NCBI GenBank assembly: GCA_020636315.1
Contig: JACJYA010000004.1
Location: forward strand, 124,001 to 188,000
Direction: 5' to 3'
DNA length: 64,000 nucleotides
Origin: Lewinellaceae bacterium
GTDB lineage: Bacteria > Bacteroidota > Bacteroidia > Chitinophagales > Saprospiraceae
The translations under genes and the position numbers were made by a program. The notes beneath the pieces are model-generated. The model was not told the DNA's origin. It worked only from the letters and a program-made list of their open reading frames with translations, and ran no database searches. Shown here one piece after another: positions 1 to 9,145 of this stretch (position 1 is the first letter of the stretch; each line of letters opens with the position of its first letter).

Positions 1-429
1 GCATAACTCAACTGTGTAAATTTGTTTTTGTATGAGGCAAAACTAGAGGGAATACAGAGACAGGGCAAAAGAGAAACAAGCCTATATTAAGAATCCCAAA
101 TGGCTCTTTTTCTCAAAAAACCCTACAATCGCCCCCATGGCATCCTTGCGCAAAAACTTTTACACAAAGCCAAAAACACAGCAAACAAAATTTCAACCTG
201 CTCTTTTCAGGCCACGCCGCCAAATTTGCCTTTCACAAACGCTTTTCAGCCACTTTCTACTTTCAAAAGAATAAAAAATGTGCCTAGCCGGCAACCCAAC
301 AAAGCTTCCATTATTAAAATCCCAAACCTCATTTTTTTAAGATCAAAAAAAACACCTAACTTTAAACCCTGTAAATAAGAGGTTTACAGAGGGAGAAAAT
401 ACACTAAAAACAAAAACTCAAACATAAAA
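1..429. other. Gene-free leader region, AT-rich
   Basis: No convincing gene is seen here. One strand is C-rich and G-poor, which keeps a 92-codon frame at 100-378 open, but that frame has low-complexity K/N/P-rich content and no family resemblance. A perfect 7-bp inverted repeat (CTGTAAA at 369-375, TTTACAG at 383-389) lies about 40 bases before the start of the next gene and could be a regulatory hairpin. A TAAATTTG box at 17-24 matches the Bacteroidota -7 consensus, but its upstream half would fall outside the window. Confidence 0.5.
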
Positions 430-1989
430 ATGAAACCAAGTGATTACTTATGGCGCCTCATTCACTACATGGAAAAAGCGGAATCCCGCTATTTCCGGCT
501 ATTTGCCGGAATGCAAAACGGGAAGAAGAACTACGAATACCTGTACGAAGAGGTAAGCAAGGTGAAAAAACTGGAAAAGTACGATGAGGCCTTGATACGG
601 GAGCGATTAGACAAAGCCGGAAAGGTGCCGGCCAGGAGTTTCGCCGTTACCAAAAAATACCTGTTCGAGAACCTGATGAGGTCACTCCGGCTGCTTCATG
701 AAGACAGGGACATGGAGAGCCGGGTCCGAAAATTGTACGATGAGGCCACCCTTTTATTCAGCAGAGGACTGACGGAAAAAAGCCTGGAATACACCCTGGA
801 GGCCAAACGCCTGGCAGAAAAGTACGAGCTTTTTTCCATCCTCATTGACCTGTTAGGCCTGGAAATTCAGCATGCATTTTTTTCCATTAAACCTTCAAAA
901 TCTCCTTTTGCCCGGTTTGAAGCACTGTACCGGGAAAAGAAGGCCGCCCAGGAAAAGCTGGCCCAGGAAACGGAGGCCAACCGGTTGAGGGACCAGGCCT
1001 TCATTCTCTACCGGACCCGCAATACCCAACAGGGAAAGGACAAGGAACGCCGCATCAAAGAACTCCAAAATCAGCCTTTCCTCCGGGAGCCGGGCAAATT
1101 CCTTTCTTTCCGCAGCGAACTCTACTACCACCACGCCTGGGCATTTATCTATCTGGTGGAGAACATCAACAAGGAAAGAGCCTTATACCACTCCGGAAAG
1201 ACCCTGGAAGTGTGGGACAAATACCCCATTTTTAAAGAAGAATACCCCCGCTTGTATAAGGTTAACCTGTTTGGTTATCTCGGCAATTGCCATTCCTTTA
1301 AGGATTATAGCAATTACCAAATAACCCTGGAGAAGGCCCGCCGGCTCAAATCCAGAACTTTAACGGAAAAAGCCTCAGACTTCCAGGATACGGCTCATTA
1401 CGAGTTGCTGTTCCTGATCAATACAAACTGTTACAATGAAGCCCTGAAGTTGGCCGGAGAACTGGAAGAAAAAATAAAGGATTACTTCCGGAGAAAATAC
1501 CCCCTGCGCAAAGACAAACTCGTCACGTTTTATTACAATACCTCACTGCTTCTTTTCGTCACCGGGCATTATGAGGATGCTCTTCGCTATATCGGTGAGA
1601 TCAGAAAAGTGGGGAAAACGGATATACGCCTCGACATCCAGTACTTCACGCGCATCCTGAAGCTGCTCATACTCTTCGAACAAGGAAAATACGACCAATT
1701 GGACTACAAGGAGCCCTACGTCAAAAAAATATTGAAAAATAACGATATGTACTCTGAATTTGACGCCACCGTCCTGGGGCATCTCCGAAAACTCATAAAA
1801 GGAGACATCGAAAGTGAAGAACGCAAGACTTACCAGGCCTTACTGAAGGATATCGGATTTTCTGAAGAAAAATTCAAAAAAGTCCGGGGAAGGGAAGAAA
1901 TAAAGATCTGGGCCAGGAGCAAAATAGAGCGGAGGCCCATGGCCGAAGTATTGACCGAAATGAACGAAGCAGCAATGGCCAAGGCCTGA
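430..1989 (+). CDS. TPR-like helical repeat protein, function unknown
   Basis: A 519-residue all-helical protein without signal peptide or membrane segment, so probably cytoplasmic. The N-terminus (MKPSDYLWRLIHYMEKAESRYFRLF) has the form of a Bacteroidota family whose members begin with a short S/AEKRYFK-type helix followed by degenerate tetratricopeptide-like helical pairs. Paired amphipathic helices recur along the chain, for example near residues 105-135 and 365-430. It is lysine/arginine rich. No enzymatic motif is visible. It is followed closely by two lipoprotein genes on the same strand (33-base gap), but the different cell compartment argues against a shared task. The start is chosen because it is the first ATG of the open frame and because the family begins this way. 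Confidence 0.75.
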   Translation: MKPSDYLWRLIHYMEKAESRYFRLFAGMQNGKKNYEYLYEEVSKVKKLEKYDEALIRERLDKAGKVPARSFAVTKKYLFENLMRSLRLLHEDRDMESRVRKLYDEATLLFSRGLTEKSLEYTLEAKRLAEKYELFSILIDLLGLEIQHAFFSIKPSKSPFARFEALYREKKAAQEKLAQETEANRLRDQAFILYRTRNTQQGKDKERRIKELQNQPFLREPGKFLSFRSELYYHHAWAFIYLVENINKERALYHSGKTLEVWDKYPIFKEEYPRLYKVNLFGYLGNCHSFKDYSNYQITLEKARRLKSRTLTEKASDFQDTAHYELLFLINTNCYNEALKLAGELEEKIKDYFRRKYPLRKDKLVTFYYNTSLLLFVTGHYEDALRYIGEIRKVGKTDIRLDIQYFTRILKLLILFEQGKYDQLDYKEPYVKKILKNNDMYSEFDATVLGHLRKLIKGDIESEERKTYQALLKDIGFSEEKFKKVRGREEIKIWARSKIERRPMAEVLTEMNEAAMAKA

Positions 1990-2022
1990 TCGTTATCCTC
2001 CTGGCAGTTTAACAACTTTAGT

Positions 2023-2565
2023 ATGAAAAAACCGACTCTCTCCTTGTTCCCGGGCCTTGGCCTGAGCCTCCTGCTCCTGCTCTCCGGCTGTCTTGACCCC
2101 AAGGTGGATATTCCGGAGCAGGTTACCGGCCTGGCCCCCATCTACTACGAAGGAGACTGGCGCGATATTGGCGCCGAGCCTCCTCAACCCATTCAGGAGC
2201 TGTTCAAGATCTATTACAAAGACAGTATCCTTTTCGCCGGCGAATCCCTCAGGGGCATCCACGTCATCGACAACACCGACCCGTTCAACCCGGAGCCCAT
2301 TAAGTTTATCCGGATTCCCGGCAACTCCGACATCGCCATAAAGGGCAGCACATTGTACGCCAACAACCTTTCCGACCTGGTGGCCATAGACATCAGCGAC
2401 CTCGATAATATTCGGGTCGTCAGCCGGGTGGAAAATGCATTCTCCGGCCTGGGCGCTCCCCTGCCGGATGATTATTTTGGCTTCTTCGAATGCCCCGACC
2501 CGAATATGGGCGCCATCATCGGCTGGGCCGAAAAGATACTGGAACGCCCCGAGTGCTGGCGGTAG
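2023..2565 (+). CDS. LVIVD-repeat lipoprotein
   Basis: A 180-residue predicted lipoprotein. The signal peptide ends in the lipobox LLSGC (Cys around residue 23). The mature part carries short beta-blade repeats of the LVIVD type: phrases such as GIHVIDNTDPFNPEPI and LVAIDISDLDNIRVVS pair a stretch of beta strand with D-x-S/T-D-P/L turns. LVIVD proteins are surface proteins of unknown ligand. At 180 residues it is short for the family; the propeller would be incomplete, so it may act with the adjacent LVIVD lipoprotein or be shortened. It ends in a Cys-containing tail (FECPDP...PECWR). Confidence 0.75.
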   Translation: MKKPTLSLFPGLGLSLLLLLSGCLDPKVDIPEQVTGLAPIYYEGDWRDIGAEPPQPIQELFKIYYKDSILFAGESLRGIHVIDNTDPFNPEPIKFIRIPGNSDIAIKGSTLYANNLSDLVAIDISDLDNIRVVSRVENAFSGLGAPLPDDYFGFFECPDPNMGAIIGWAEKILERPECWR

Positions 2566-2574
2566 AGAAAGTAA

Positions 2575-2642
2575 TGATTGGCTGAGGGAATGAGGAACGC
2601 CAATCAATCAATCATTCATTCAATCCTTCATTCAATCCCTGC
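2575..2642. repeat. Degenerate CAAT/CATT tetranucleotide spacer repeat
   Basis: The spacer between the two LVIVD genes consists of reiterated four-base units of the CAAT/CATT kind (CAATCAATCAATCATTCATT and variants). Related GAATGATTGAATG-like tracts occur in the spacers near 4150-4190 and 43338-43405. Confidence 0.55.
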
Positions 2643-2644
2643 TC

Positions 2645-3403
2645 ATGATACGCAATGTAATTTTAGCCATCCTTCTCGCCGCCCTGTGGAGCTGCGCCGA
2701 AAGCGACAGCGAATCGGCAGCTTTTTCCAACTCCGGCACCGGCACCGGCGGCTCCCTGGCGCGCTTCACGATTGTAGGCGACTATCTGTTTACCGTTGAT
2801 AACAACAGCCTCCACAGCTTCGACATCCGTAAGGCCGACGAGGCCATACCTCTGGAAACCGCTTACATTGGTGAAGGCGTGGAGACCATCTTCCCGCTCA
2901 ACGGGTTCCTCTTTCTGGGCACCCGAAACGGCATGCTGATCTATCGTATCCTTCAGGGCGGAGCCACTGAGTTCATCAGCAATTATCAGCACGTGGTCAG
3001 CTGCGACCCGGTTGTGGCCAACAACCAGTACGCTTATGTCACTCTGCGCGCTTCGGGTTGCCGCCAGGCGGGCCCCGGCGCCGCCGACCTGCTGGAGGTC
3101 ATCGATATCAGCAACCTCAATAGCCCGGAGGTGGTGGCCAGCTATAACATGGACAGCCCGTTCGGGCTTGGGCTGGACGGCCAGACGCTTTTCCTCTGTG
3201 AGGGCGAAAGGGGCCTGAAAGTTTTTGACGTCGCCGACCCCTGGAACATCGAATTGCTGCACCACCTCACCCACTTCAACGCCATCGACGTCATACCTCT
3301 GGACGGGCTGCTGCTGGTTATCGGCCCTGACCGAATTGTCCAGTTGGACTATACGGATATGAATGACATCAAAGTCGTTTCGGAAATTGCGATCGGCGTA
3401 TGA
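2645..3403 (+). CDS. LVIVD-repeat lipoprotein (second copy)
   Basis: A 252-residue predicted lipoprotein with lipobox LWSC (Cys around residue 17) followed by an S/G-rich linker. Repeated beta segments of LVIVD type follow: LFTVDNNSLHSFDIRKAD, LLEVIDISNLNSPEVV, GLKVFDVADPWNIELL and the final blade near RIVQLDYTDMNDIKVV. The last codons overlap the next gene by four bases (ATGA), so translation of the two is likely coupled. Together with the preceding lipoprotein and the following beta-barrel it forms a small cell-envelope operon. No enzymatic residues are evident. Confidence 0.8.
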   Translation: MIRNVILAILLAALWSCAESDSESAAFSNSGTGTGGSLARFTIVGDYLFTVDNNSLHSFDIRKADEAIPLETAYIGEGVETIFPLNGFLFLGTRNGMLIYRILQGGATEFISNYQHVVSCDPVVANNQYAYVTLRASGCRQAGPGAADLLEVIDISNLNSPEVVASYNMDSPFGLGLDGQTLFLCEGERGLKVFDVADPWNIELLHHLTHFNAIDVIPLDGLLLVIGPDRIVQLDYTDMNDIKVVSEIAIGV

Positions 3404-4137
3404 GGGGGTGGAAGTGGGCCGTTTGGGTTTTCCTCCTGGCGCCCGGGTTAATTCAGCCCGCTTTCGCCGGCACTAAGGAGGTTTCTGGTTATTCTTTAAT
3501 GGTTGAAAGTTCCGGGTTGGCTCCGGATACAGCCGGCCACCCTTCCCCTGCTCCCCGGTTCAGCCTCAAGAACGGGACGCTCAGCCTGTTCGATCCTTTT
3601 GCTCCCAGTTTCAACCTGGCTGCAGAACACATCATTGCTCCCCGCCTTTACGGCCACCTGGAGGGCGGCCCGTTGTTCAAGCTCCGCATTTTCCCGGAGC
3701 CCACCATCGACAATTTAAAAGGGCACCGCCTGAGAGGAGCGGTGCGCTACTATCTGCGGCCACCCGAAATGGGCGATTATGCTCCCTTCATAGAGTTGAT
3801 GTACACCCACCAATATACGGATGTCGATATCGAGGGAGATTTCCGGCGGAACACTCCACAGGGGCGATACCGGCAACGCCTGTCGTATCACATGGAACAG
3901 CGGGAACATGGGGGCTACGTCAACCTCGGCCTGCAACAGGTGTATGCCCGGGGGTTTATCTTCGAATTCGGCGCCGGCCTGGGCATCAGCCGGAAACAGG
4001 CCGATTTCAGCGGCGTCCCGCCTGACGCCACTTTCCGCACCAACGGCTCTCTGGGGTGGGAATACACCCAATTTGACAACTCCCCTAACCTGGCGGCGGT
4101 GCAGGTGTATATCAACCTGGGGTATGTGTTGAAGTAG
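3400..4137 (+). CDS. Small outer-membrane beta-barrel protein
   Basis: A 245-residue protein with a signal peptide (cleavage after ...IQPAFA, around residue 24). The mature region alternates polar and hydrophobic residues in strand-length stretches (LYGHLEGGPLFKLRIF, GYVNLGLQQVY, FIFEFGAGLGISRK, AAVQVYINLGYVLK), as in 8- to 10-stranded outer-membrane barrels of Bacteroidota. The start codon overlaps the stop of the LVIVD lipoprotein gene, so the barrel and the lipoprotein are probably partners in the outer membrane. No specific family can be named. Confidence 0.75.
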   Translation: MRGWKWAVWVFLLAPGLIQPAFAGTKEVSGYSLMVESSGLAPDTAGHPSPAPRFSLKNGTLSLFDPFAPSFNLAAEHIIAPRLYGHLEGGPLFKLRIFPEPTIDNLKGHRLRGAVRYYLRPPEMGDYAPFIELMYTHQYTDVDIEGDFRRNTPQGRYRQRLSYHMEQREHGGYVNLGLQQVYARGFIFEFGAGLGISRKQADFSGVPPDATFRTNGSLGWEYTQFDNSPNLAAVQVYINLGYVLK

Positions 4138-4251
4138 GTGTATAAGTAAATGGACAGAATTAATGAATTAGTGAATGATTGAATGCCAGCGGCTTACCCT
4201 ATGCTTTTAGTCTCACTGTTTTTGTCCATGAGCTTAAAAGAGTTGGGCGTC

Positions 4252-5130
4252 TTATTGCTCTTTCCACTTTTCAATCGTGGCTTCTATTTCCTTTCTGGCA
4301 TCGTTGTAATAATGATCCTCCGGGTTGGTTTCAGCCAGTTTTCGGGCTTTATCAACTTCGGCGAGGGCTTCGGGGTAGTTTTCCTGAAAGGCAAGGATTC
4401 GGGCTTTGATCCAGTAGTTGAAAGAGGAAGGCTTTTGCCGGATGGATTCTTCAACGTACTGCATGGCCGGCTCCGGCTGGCCAACCCAAAGTAAAAAATC
4501 AGCGGCCTGAGCGTTGATGCGCCATTTTTCCTCCTCAGGAGCAGCGGCCAGGGCCTGGGTGACCTCCAGCATGGCCTTCTGCATAGCGTTCACCTTGATG
4601 CGCAGGTACAGGCGCAGTTTTTCCCAACTCAGCAAAAGATAACCATTCTCTATGTTCTGGCCGATGACTTCATAGCGGAGGTTTTCCTGGTTGATCTGTT
4701 TTGAAAACTGGGCGTCCACTTCCACCCGCAGGGCATCCTGGTCCTGGCCGTAATTGTAGGCGCCCCACTGATCCCAGGTTTTGTTAAAAACAGCCGTCCA
4801 CTTTCCTTCCTTTTGAGGCAGGAGGAAAAAGGAATATTTTCCGGCCGGCAGGGGCTGCCCCTCGACTTCAACATCCGTACTGAACTCAATAGTGGTTGCT
4901 TCATTGGCGCCGGCACGCCACAATTCGCCGTAGGGCACGACTCCTCCCCAGATCTCCCGGCCCCGAACCGCCGGAGAGGAATACTCAATGGAAACCTCAG
5001 TATAACCGATGGTATATGCGGCCGCCGCTTTGGGGCTCTTGCGGGGAAGGTTCAATTCCTGGGCAGAGGAAAAAGTCAATATCAGGAACAGGGAAGCGAA
5101 CAACAAAGCAGCTTTCAGTTTCATGGGCAT
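4252..5130 (-). CDS. DUF2911 domain protein with C-terminal TPR
   Basis: A 292-residue exported protein: signal peptide to about residue 23 (TFSSAQ), then a DUF2911 domain over roughly residues 25-185. Diagnostic phrases are VSIEYSSPAVRGREIWG, PYGELWRAGANEATTIEFS and PAGKYSFFLLP. The remaining 100 residues form TPR-like helices (AADFLLWVGQPEPAMQYVEESI; NYPEALAEVDKARKLAE). DUF2911 proteins are widespread in Bacteroidota, periplasmic, and of unknown function. The gene is transcribed away from the PorE-like gene and shares the 317-base divergent spacer. Confidence 0.9.
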   Translation of the reverse strand: MPMKLKAALLFASLFLILTFSSAQELNLPRKSPKAAAAYTIGYTEVSIEYSSPAVRGREIWGGVVPYGELWRAGANEATTIEFSTDVEVEGQPLPAGKYSFFLLPQKEGKWTAVFNKTWDQWGAYNYGQDQDALRVEVDAQFSKQINQENLRYEVIGQNIENGYLLLSWEKLRLYLRIKVNAMQKAMLEVTQALAAAPEEEKWRINAQAADFLLWVGQPEPAMQYVEESIRQKPSSFNYWIKARILAFQENYPEALAEVDKARKLAETNPEDHYYNDARKEIEATIEKWKEQ

Positions 5131-5447
5131 GATTTGGCTTTGGTTTAAAAGTTCAGAAATTCATTACAAAAGTAATTATTACTTTTATAATCATTATAAT
5201 CATAACGACTTCGGTAATGGTTACCTTTATTCTTAACAACTCTCAAGGCGCGCCAATGTTTTATGCCTTCAGGCGGGAAGATAGCTTCCCGTCGTAATAT
5301 ACCTTTATTGATATCAATCGTAATCCATGCCGGGGCCTGCGTGCCTGCCTCGACCCCACGCCTTAATATTTAGAGAACGCAATTTGAAATATTAAAATAA
5401 AAACAATTAGTTTTGAGGTCCATTTCCTACTCCCAAAACCGGATCTC
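5131..5447. other. Divergent spacer with hairpins and promoter
   Basis: Intergenic region between divergent genes. It contains a perfect palindrome with one-base loop at 5168-5186 (AAAAGTAAT/ATTACTTTT), a 7-bp hairpin at 5274-5291 (CGGGAAG/CTTCCCG) without a T-run, and a good promoter candidate for the rightward gene at 5383-5415. No coding potential is seen. Confidence 0.6.
5383..5415 (+). promoter_or_regulatory. Bacteroidota-type promoter of the PorE-like gene
   Basis: TTTG at 5383-5386, a 21-base spacer, then TAGTTTTG at 5408-5415, matching TTTG-N(19-21)-TAnnTTTG. Transcription would begin near 5421, about 27 bases before the ATG. Confidence 0.55.
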
Positions 5448-7421
5448 ATGAAACACCTCTACGCTCTCCAATGGCTAATTGCCTTTTTCTGCTTTTGTGC
5501 TCTACCGGCTCCGGCCCAGGTTTTCAGGAACCCTACTGCAGCGGAGATATACCGGGATGCCGAGGCGGCACTGCTGAATGGCAAAACGGAACAGGCCCTG
5601 AAGCTTTTCGAACGCAGCCTTAAGGCACAGCCCGGCCTGAGCGCCGCGCACCGGGGAATGGGGTTGTGCTATGCATTGCTGCGCGACTACCCCCAAGCGG
5701 TAGAGCAGTACGAAACGGTACTGAAATCCGATTCTCTTTTTTCCCGTTCGCTTTATTACCAACTGGGTGAAGCTTATTACAAAGCCGGGAACCACAAAAA
5801 GGCGCTGGAATGTTTTAAAAAGTTCAAACAGCTGCAGGAGGCCAGGGTAGATACCTTCAGCATGAATACCGAACGGGAGCTCGAAGCGGAACAACGCTAT
5901 CTCGCCAAACTACAGAGCAATATACGGGCCTGTGAAGTGACCCTGGACTCCATAAAATTCATCAACATTACCCAGGTGTCCAACCTGGGCAAAGGAGTTA
6001 ATACCAAAGATGACGATTATTTTCCCTACCTCACTAATGACCAGGAAAAGCTCTTTTTCACCCGCAAAACCGCCGATGGAGACGAAGACCTTTTAGAAAG
6101 CCGGCTGGAAAAAGGCCAATGGTCTAAGGGAAGCCCGGTCAAAGCCATCAACAGCGGCAATGATGAAGGGATGTGTACGCTGGTGCGCGACGGGCGCCGC
6201 CTCTACTTCACCGCCTGCGGGCGCGAAGGCGGGTTGGGTGTTTGCGACATCTGGGAAGCTCTGGTCAGCGCCGGGGGAGAGATCGGGGAAGCCACTCCCC
6301 TGAAAGGATATGCCAACTCCGCCCGGTGGGAATCTCAGGCATCGATCAGCTGCGACGGCAGCACCATCTACTTTGCCAGTGACAGGGAGGGGGGCCTGGG
6401 CAAATCGGACCTCTACTACAGCAAACGAAAAACCGACGGCAGTTGGAGCACCCCCGCCAACCTCGGCCCCAGGATCAATACGGACGACTATGAGGAGGCG
6501 CCTTTCATCACCAATGATGGCCGCACCCTCTACTTTTCTTCCTACGGCCATCCTGGTATGGGCGACCAGGACATCTTTATGAGCTGGCTTGACGATAAAG
6601 GAGAATGGAGTACTCCCATCAACCTCGGCCCCCCCGTCAATACAGCCTTTCGGGAACTGGGGCTGTTTCTTTCCGCCGACGGCACTACCGGTTACTTTGC
6701 CTCCGAACGCCCGGGAGGGTACGGGAACCTGGACATCTACAAGTTCCAGCTCGGAGAACAACTCTACAGTGACCCCGTCACCTTCCTGGAAGGCCTTGTA
6801 ATTGACAGTGCAATGGATATGCCCGTCGCCGCCACCGTCCATTTTGGGGATCGCCCGCAAATAACCACCGGCCCCGACGGCCGTTTTTTCCTCTGCGTAC
6901 CCGCCGGCGACTCCCTGAACATCACGGTCGATAAAAAGTATTTTCACCCCTATCAGAATCTCTTTCTCGTCCCACAATGGGACAATAAGCAATTTTATAC
7001 CATCGAGATCCTGCTAAAGTCCGTTTTCGAATTCCCTGAACCGGAAATCCCGCAGCCCCCGGACACCACCGAGGTACCTGCCCGGAAACCGGCCGTCCAG
7101 GAATTCTATCACACCATTTACTTCGATTTCAACAAAGTGGTAATGAGTATTGAGGAACTGGACATGCTTAAGAGTTTTCTTGACCCTCTGAAACGCAAGA
7201 AAGTTCAGCGCCTGGAGATCGCCGGCTACGCCGATGATATCGGAACCGACATCTACAATATGGAGCTCTCCGAAGAACGGGCCAAACAGGTGGCTCTGGT
7301 CGTCACTCAAAATGGATTCGGCATCGATAAGATCGCCCTGGAGGCCAAAGGCGAACTGGTCAATCAACAACCCAAAGAACAAAACCGGAAAGTGGAGCTC
7401 AGGGTTATCGTCCTGGAGTAA
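5448..7421 (+). CDS. PorE-like protein: TPR, PD40 propeller, CRD-like, OmpA domain
   Basis: A 657-residue exported protein with signal peptide to about residue 24 (LPAPAQ). Domain order: TPRs at about 35-130; a six-bladed PD40/WD40-like propeller at about 190-430 with repeated blades (IYFASDREGGLGKSDLYYS, LYFSSYGHPGMGDQDIFMS, GYFASERPGGYGNLDIYKF); a carboxypeptidase-regulatory-like fold at about 445-520 (VIDSAMDMPVAATVHFGD); and a C-terminal OmpA peptidoglycan-binding domain at about 550-655 (YFDFNKVVMS, LEIAGYADDIGTDIYNMELSEERA). This four-domain order is that of PorE, a periplasmic T9SS component thought to tether the outer-membrane complex to peptidoglycan. Bacteroidota carry several such paralogues, so orthology with PorE is an inference; no other T9SS structural gene is nearby. 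Confidence 0.82.
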   Translation: MKHLYALQWLIAFFCFCALPAPAQVFRNPTAAEIYRDAEAALLNGKTEQALKLFERSLKAQPGLSAAHRGMGLCYALLRDYPQAVEQYETVLKSDSLFSRSLYYQLGEAYYKAGNHKKALECFKKFKQLQEARVDTFSMNTERELEAEQRYLAKLQSNIRACEVTLDSIKFINITQVSNLGKGVNTKDDDYFPYLTNDQEKLFFTRKTADGDEDLLESRLEKGQWSKGSPVKAINSGNDEGMCTLVRDGRRLYFTACGREGGLGVCDIWEALVSAGGEIGEATPLKGYANSARWESQASISCDGSTIYFASDREGGLGKSDLYYSKRKTDGSWSTPANLGPRINTDDYEEAPFITNDGRTLYFSSYGHPGMGDQDIFMSWLDDKGEWSTPINLGPPVNTAFRELGLFLSADGTTGYFASERPGGYGNLDIYKFQLGEQLYSDPVTFLEGLVIDSAMDMPVAATVHFGDRPQITTGPDGRFFLCVPAGDSLNITVDKKYFHPYQNLFLVPQWDNKQFYTIEILLKSVFEFPEPEIPQPPDTTEVPARKPAVQEFYHTIYFDFNKVVMSIEELDMLKSFLDPLKRKKVQRLEIAGYADDIGTDIYNMELSEERAKQVALVVTQNGFGIDKIALEAKGELVNQQPKEQNRKVELRVIVLE

Positions 7422-7483
7422 GGGGGGAAGGGTTGATAGGGTCGATTGCTTACTTAATCAACCCTATCTACTTATCAACGACC

Positions 7484-9073
7484 CTACCGGCTGCCGTCCG
7501 CATCTTCTTCCGCCATTTTCACCTCCTTACGGGGCAGCATCTCATCCAGCATAGCGGTATGCATCACGAAAGAAGCGATGATGGTGGACGCCTGTTTCAG
7601 GTCATCTTCCACCAGATGGTCCACATTATCCATATTGGAATGGTGAGTACGGGAGAAGTAAGCCATAGGATCCTGGATGAACTGGAACCCCGGGATACCT
7701 ACGGCGTCGAAAGCGAGATGGTCCGTTCCTCCCGTATTGGAAAGGCTGAGAGTGCCCGCCTCCAGGTCTTTGAACGGTTCCAGCCAGGCCCGGAAGACAG
7801 GGGCCACATCGGGGTTGCCCTGCATATAAACTCCCCGGATCTTTCCGGTGCCGTTGTCCAGGTTATAATAAGCGGAAACCTTGGCCTGTTCCGGCTTGAG
7901 GGATTGCGGGTTATATGTCCCTTCCGGGAATTCGGCGAAATGCTGGCCGGCATAGGCCCGGCTTCCCAGCAGCCCCTGTTCCTCGCCGGTCCAGAGAGCC
8001 AGGCGGAGGGTGCGGCGGGGCCGGATACCCGTTTCTTTGATCACCTCCTGCAGAATGCGGGCCACCTCCATCATAACGGTGGAACCGGCTCCATTGTCGG
8101 TAGCGCCGGTGGCCGCATGCCAGGAGTCGAAGTGGGCTCCGAACATGACCACCTCGTCCTTGAGGTCCGTACCGGGGATCTCGGCAATGATGTTGTGCTC
8201 CATCCCGTCCGGATTGGTATAGGTACCCTTTAGTTCCATGCTGAGGGTTACCGGAATGCCTTTCTGCACCAGGCGGAAGATGCGGTTGTAATGCTCTACG
8301 GCGAGCGTTGCCTGGGGGACGACGTAAACGCCTTCCTTTCGAATATCGCCCCAATCGCCGCCCGAGCGGGCTCCGGAGACAAAAACTGTGCCCAGGTCTC
8401 CCTTGTAGCTGCGGTCCAGAACGGCCAGCGGCTTCTCCTCTTCCAGAAATTGCCAGAGCAGCTGGTTGAACCGGAACCCGCCCAGCCGCCGGTAGTTGCG
8501 GCGCGGCCGAGGGGTGGGCATGGGTTCATTGGCCAGTTTCAGCAAGCCTTCGGCATCGTAGCGCTCCGCCGGAGCTTCAAACCACTCTTCAACGGCCCTA
8601 AGGGTGTCCATCAGCACGAATTTGCCGGCCAGTTTCCCCCTGTATTGCTCCAGGTCCTCTTCGGTACTGGCTTCCAGATAGACCACCTCGCCGGCCACCT
8701 CGCCTTCGGTTGAGGCCGACCAGGCCTTCGGGTAGGCAATAACGGGCCAATAGCCCGGCGCCTGAGCATGCATTTCAAAATGCTGCAATTCCCAGCCCCG
8801 CCCGAAGGGGCCCCATTCTTCGGTATGGACATTCTCCAACCCCCATTCTTTGAGTTGGTGAACCGCCCATTCGGTGGCCTTGTCCAGCATAGGAGAGCCC
8901 GTCAGCCGGGGGCCGTAAGTATCGATGATCCAGCCGGCGGTTTCCATCGCCTGGCTCTGCTCCAGCCCTTGCCTGCGAATGGCGTCAACAAGCTCCTGGT
9001 TGATTTCCTCCTGGCTGAATAACGGCAAGGCCAGGCCTGTGCAGATCAAACTTAGTAGTAGATAACGTGCCAT
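7484..9073 (-). CDS. Secreted M28-family metallopeptidase
   Basis: Zn-dependent aminopeptidase/carboxypeptidase of family M28, about 529 residues. The start is placed at the internal ATG (9073), because MARYLLLSLICTGLALPLFS is a proper signal peptide while the 11 codons upstream are charged. A PA-like insert (GKLAGKFVLMDTL) precedes the catalytic domain, where all expected metal and catalytic residues are visible: GAHFDSWH, GATDNGAGS, WTGEEQGLLGS, YNLDNGTGK and the final His in FSRTHHSNMD. Members act as extracytoplasmic peptidases. It converges with the PorE-like gene, and a weak inverted repeat (GGGTTGAT/ATCAACCC) lies between the two stops. Confidence 0.93.
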   Translation of the reverse strand: MARYLLLSLICTGLALPLFSQEEINQELVDAIRRQGLEQSQAMETAGWIIDTYGPRLTGSPMLDKATEWAVHQLKEWGLENVHTEEWGPFGRGWELQHFEMHAQAPGYWPVIAYPKAWSASTEGEVAGEVVYLEASTEEDLEQYRGKLAGKFVLMDTLRAVEEWFEAPAERYDAEGLLKLANEPMPTPRPRRNYRRLGGFRFNQLLWQFLEEEKPLAVLDRSYKGDLGTVFVSGARSGGDWGDIRKEGVYVVPQATLAVEHYNRIFRLVQKGIPVTLSMELKGTYTNPDGMEHNIIAEIPGTDLKDEVVMFGAHFDSWHAATGATDNGAGSTVMMEVARILQEVIKETGIRPRRTLRLALWTGEEQGLLGSRAYAGQHFAEFPEGTYNPQSLKPEQAKVSAYYNLDNGTGKIRGVYMQGNPDVAPVFRAWLEPFKDLEAGTLSLSNTGGTDHLAFDAVGIPGFQFIQDPMAYFSRTHHSNMDNVDHLVEDDLKQASTIIASFVMHTAMLDEMLPRKEVKMAEEDADGSR

Positions 9074-9145
9074 AAAATTTCGGTTTTTAGAAAAGGAATC
9101 TCCCAAGATACGGAAATGAAGCTATTTATACTTTTAAGTACACTG

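Noticed and set aside
100..378. 92-codon frame (MALFLKKPYNRPHG...) before the first gene
   Set aside because: Low-complexity K/N/P composition in C-rich, G-poor DNA, no ribosome-binding site and no family resemblance; most likely open by base bias.
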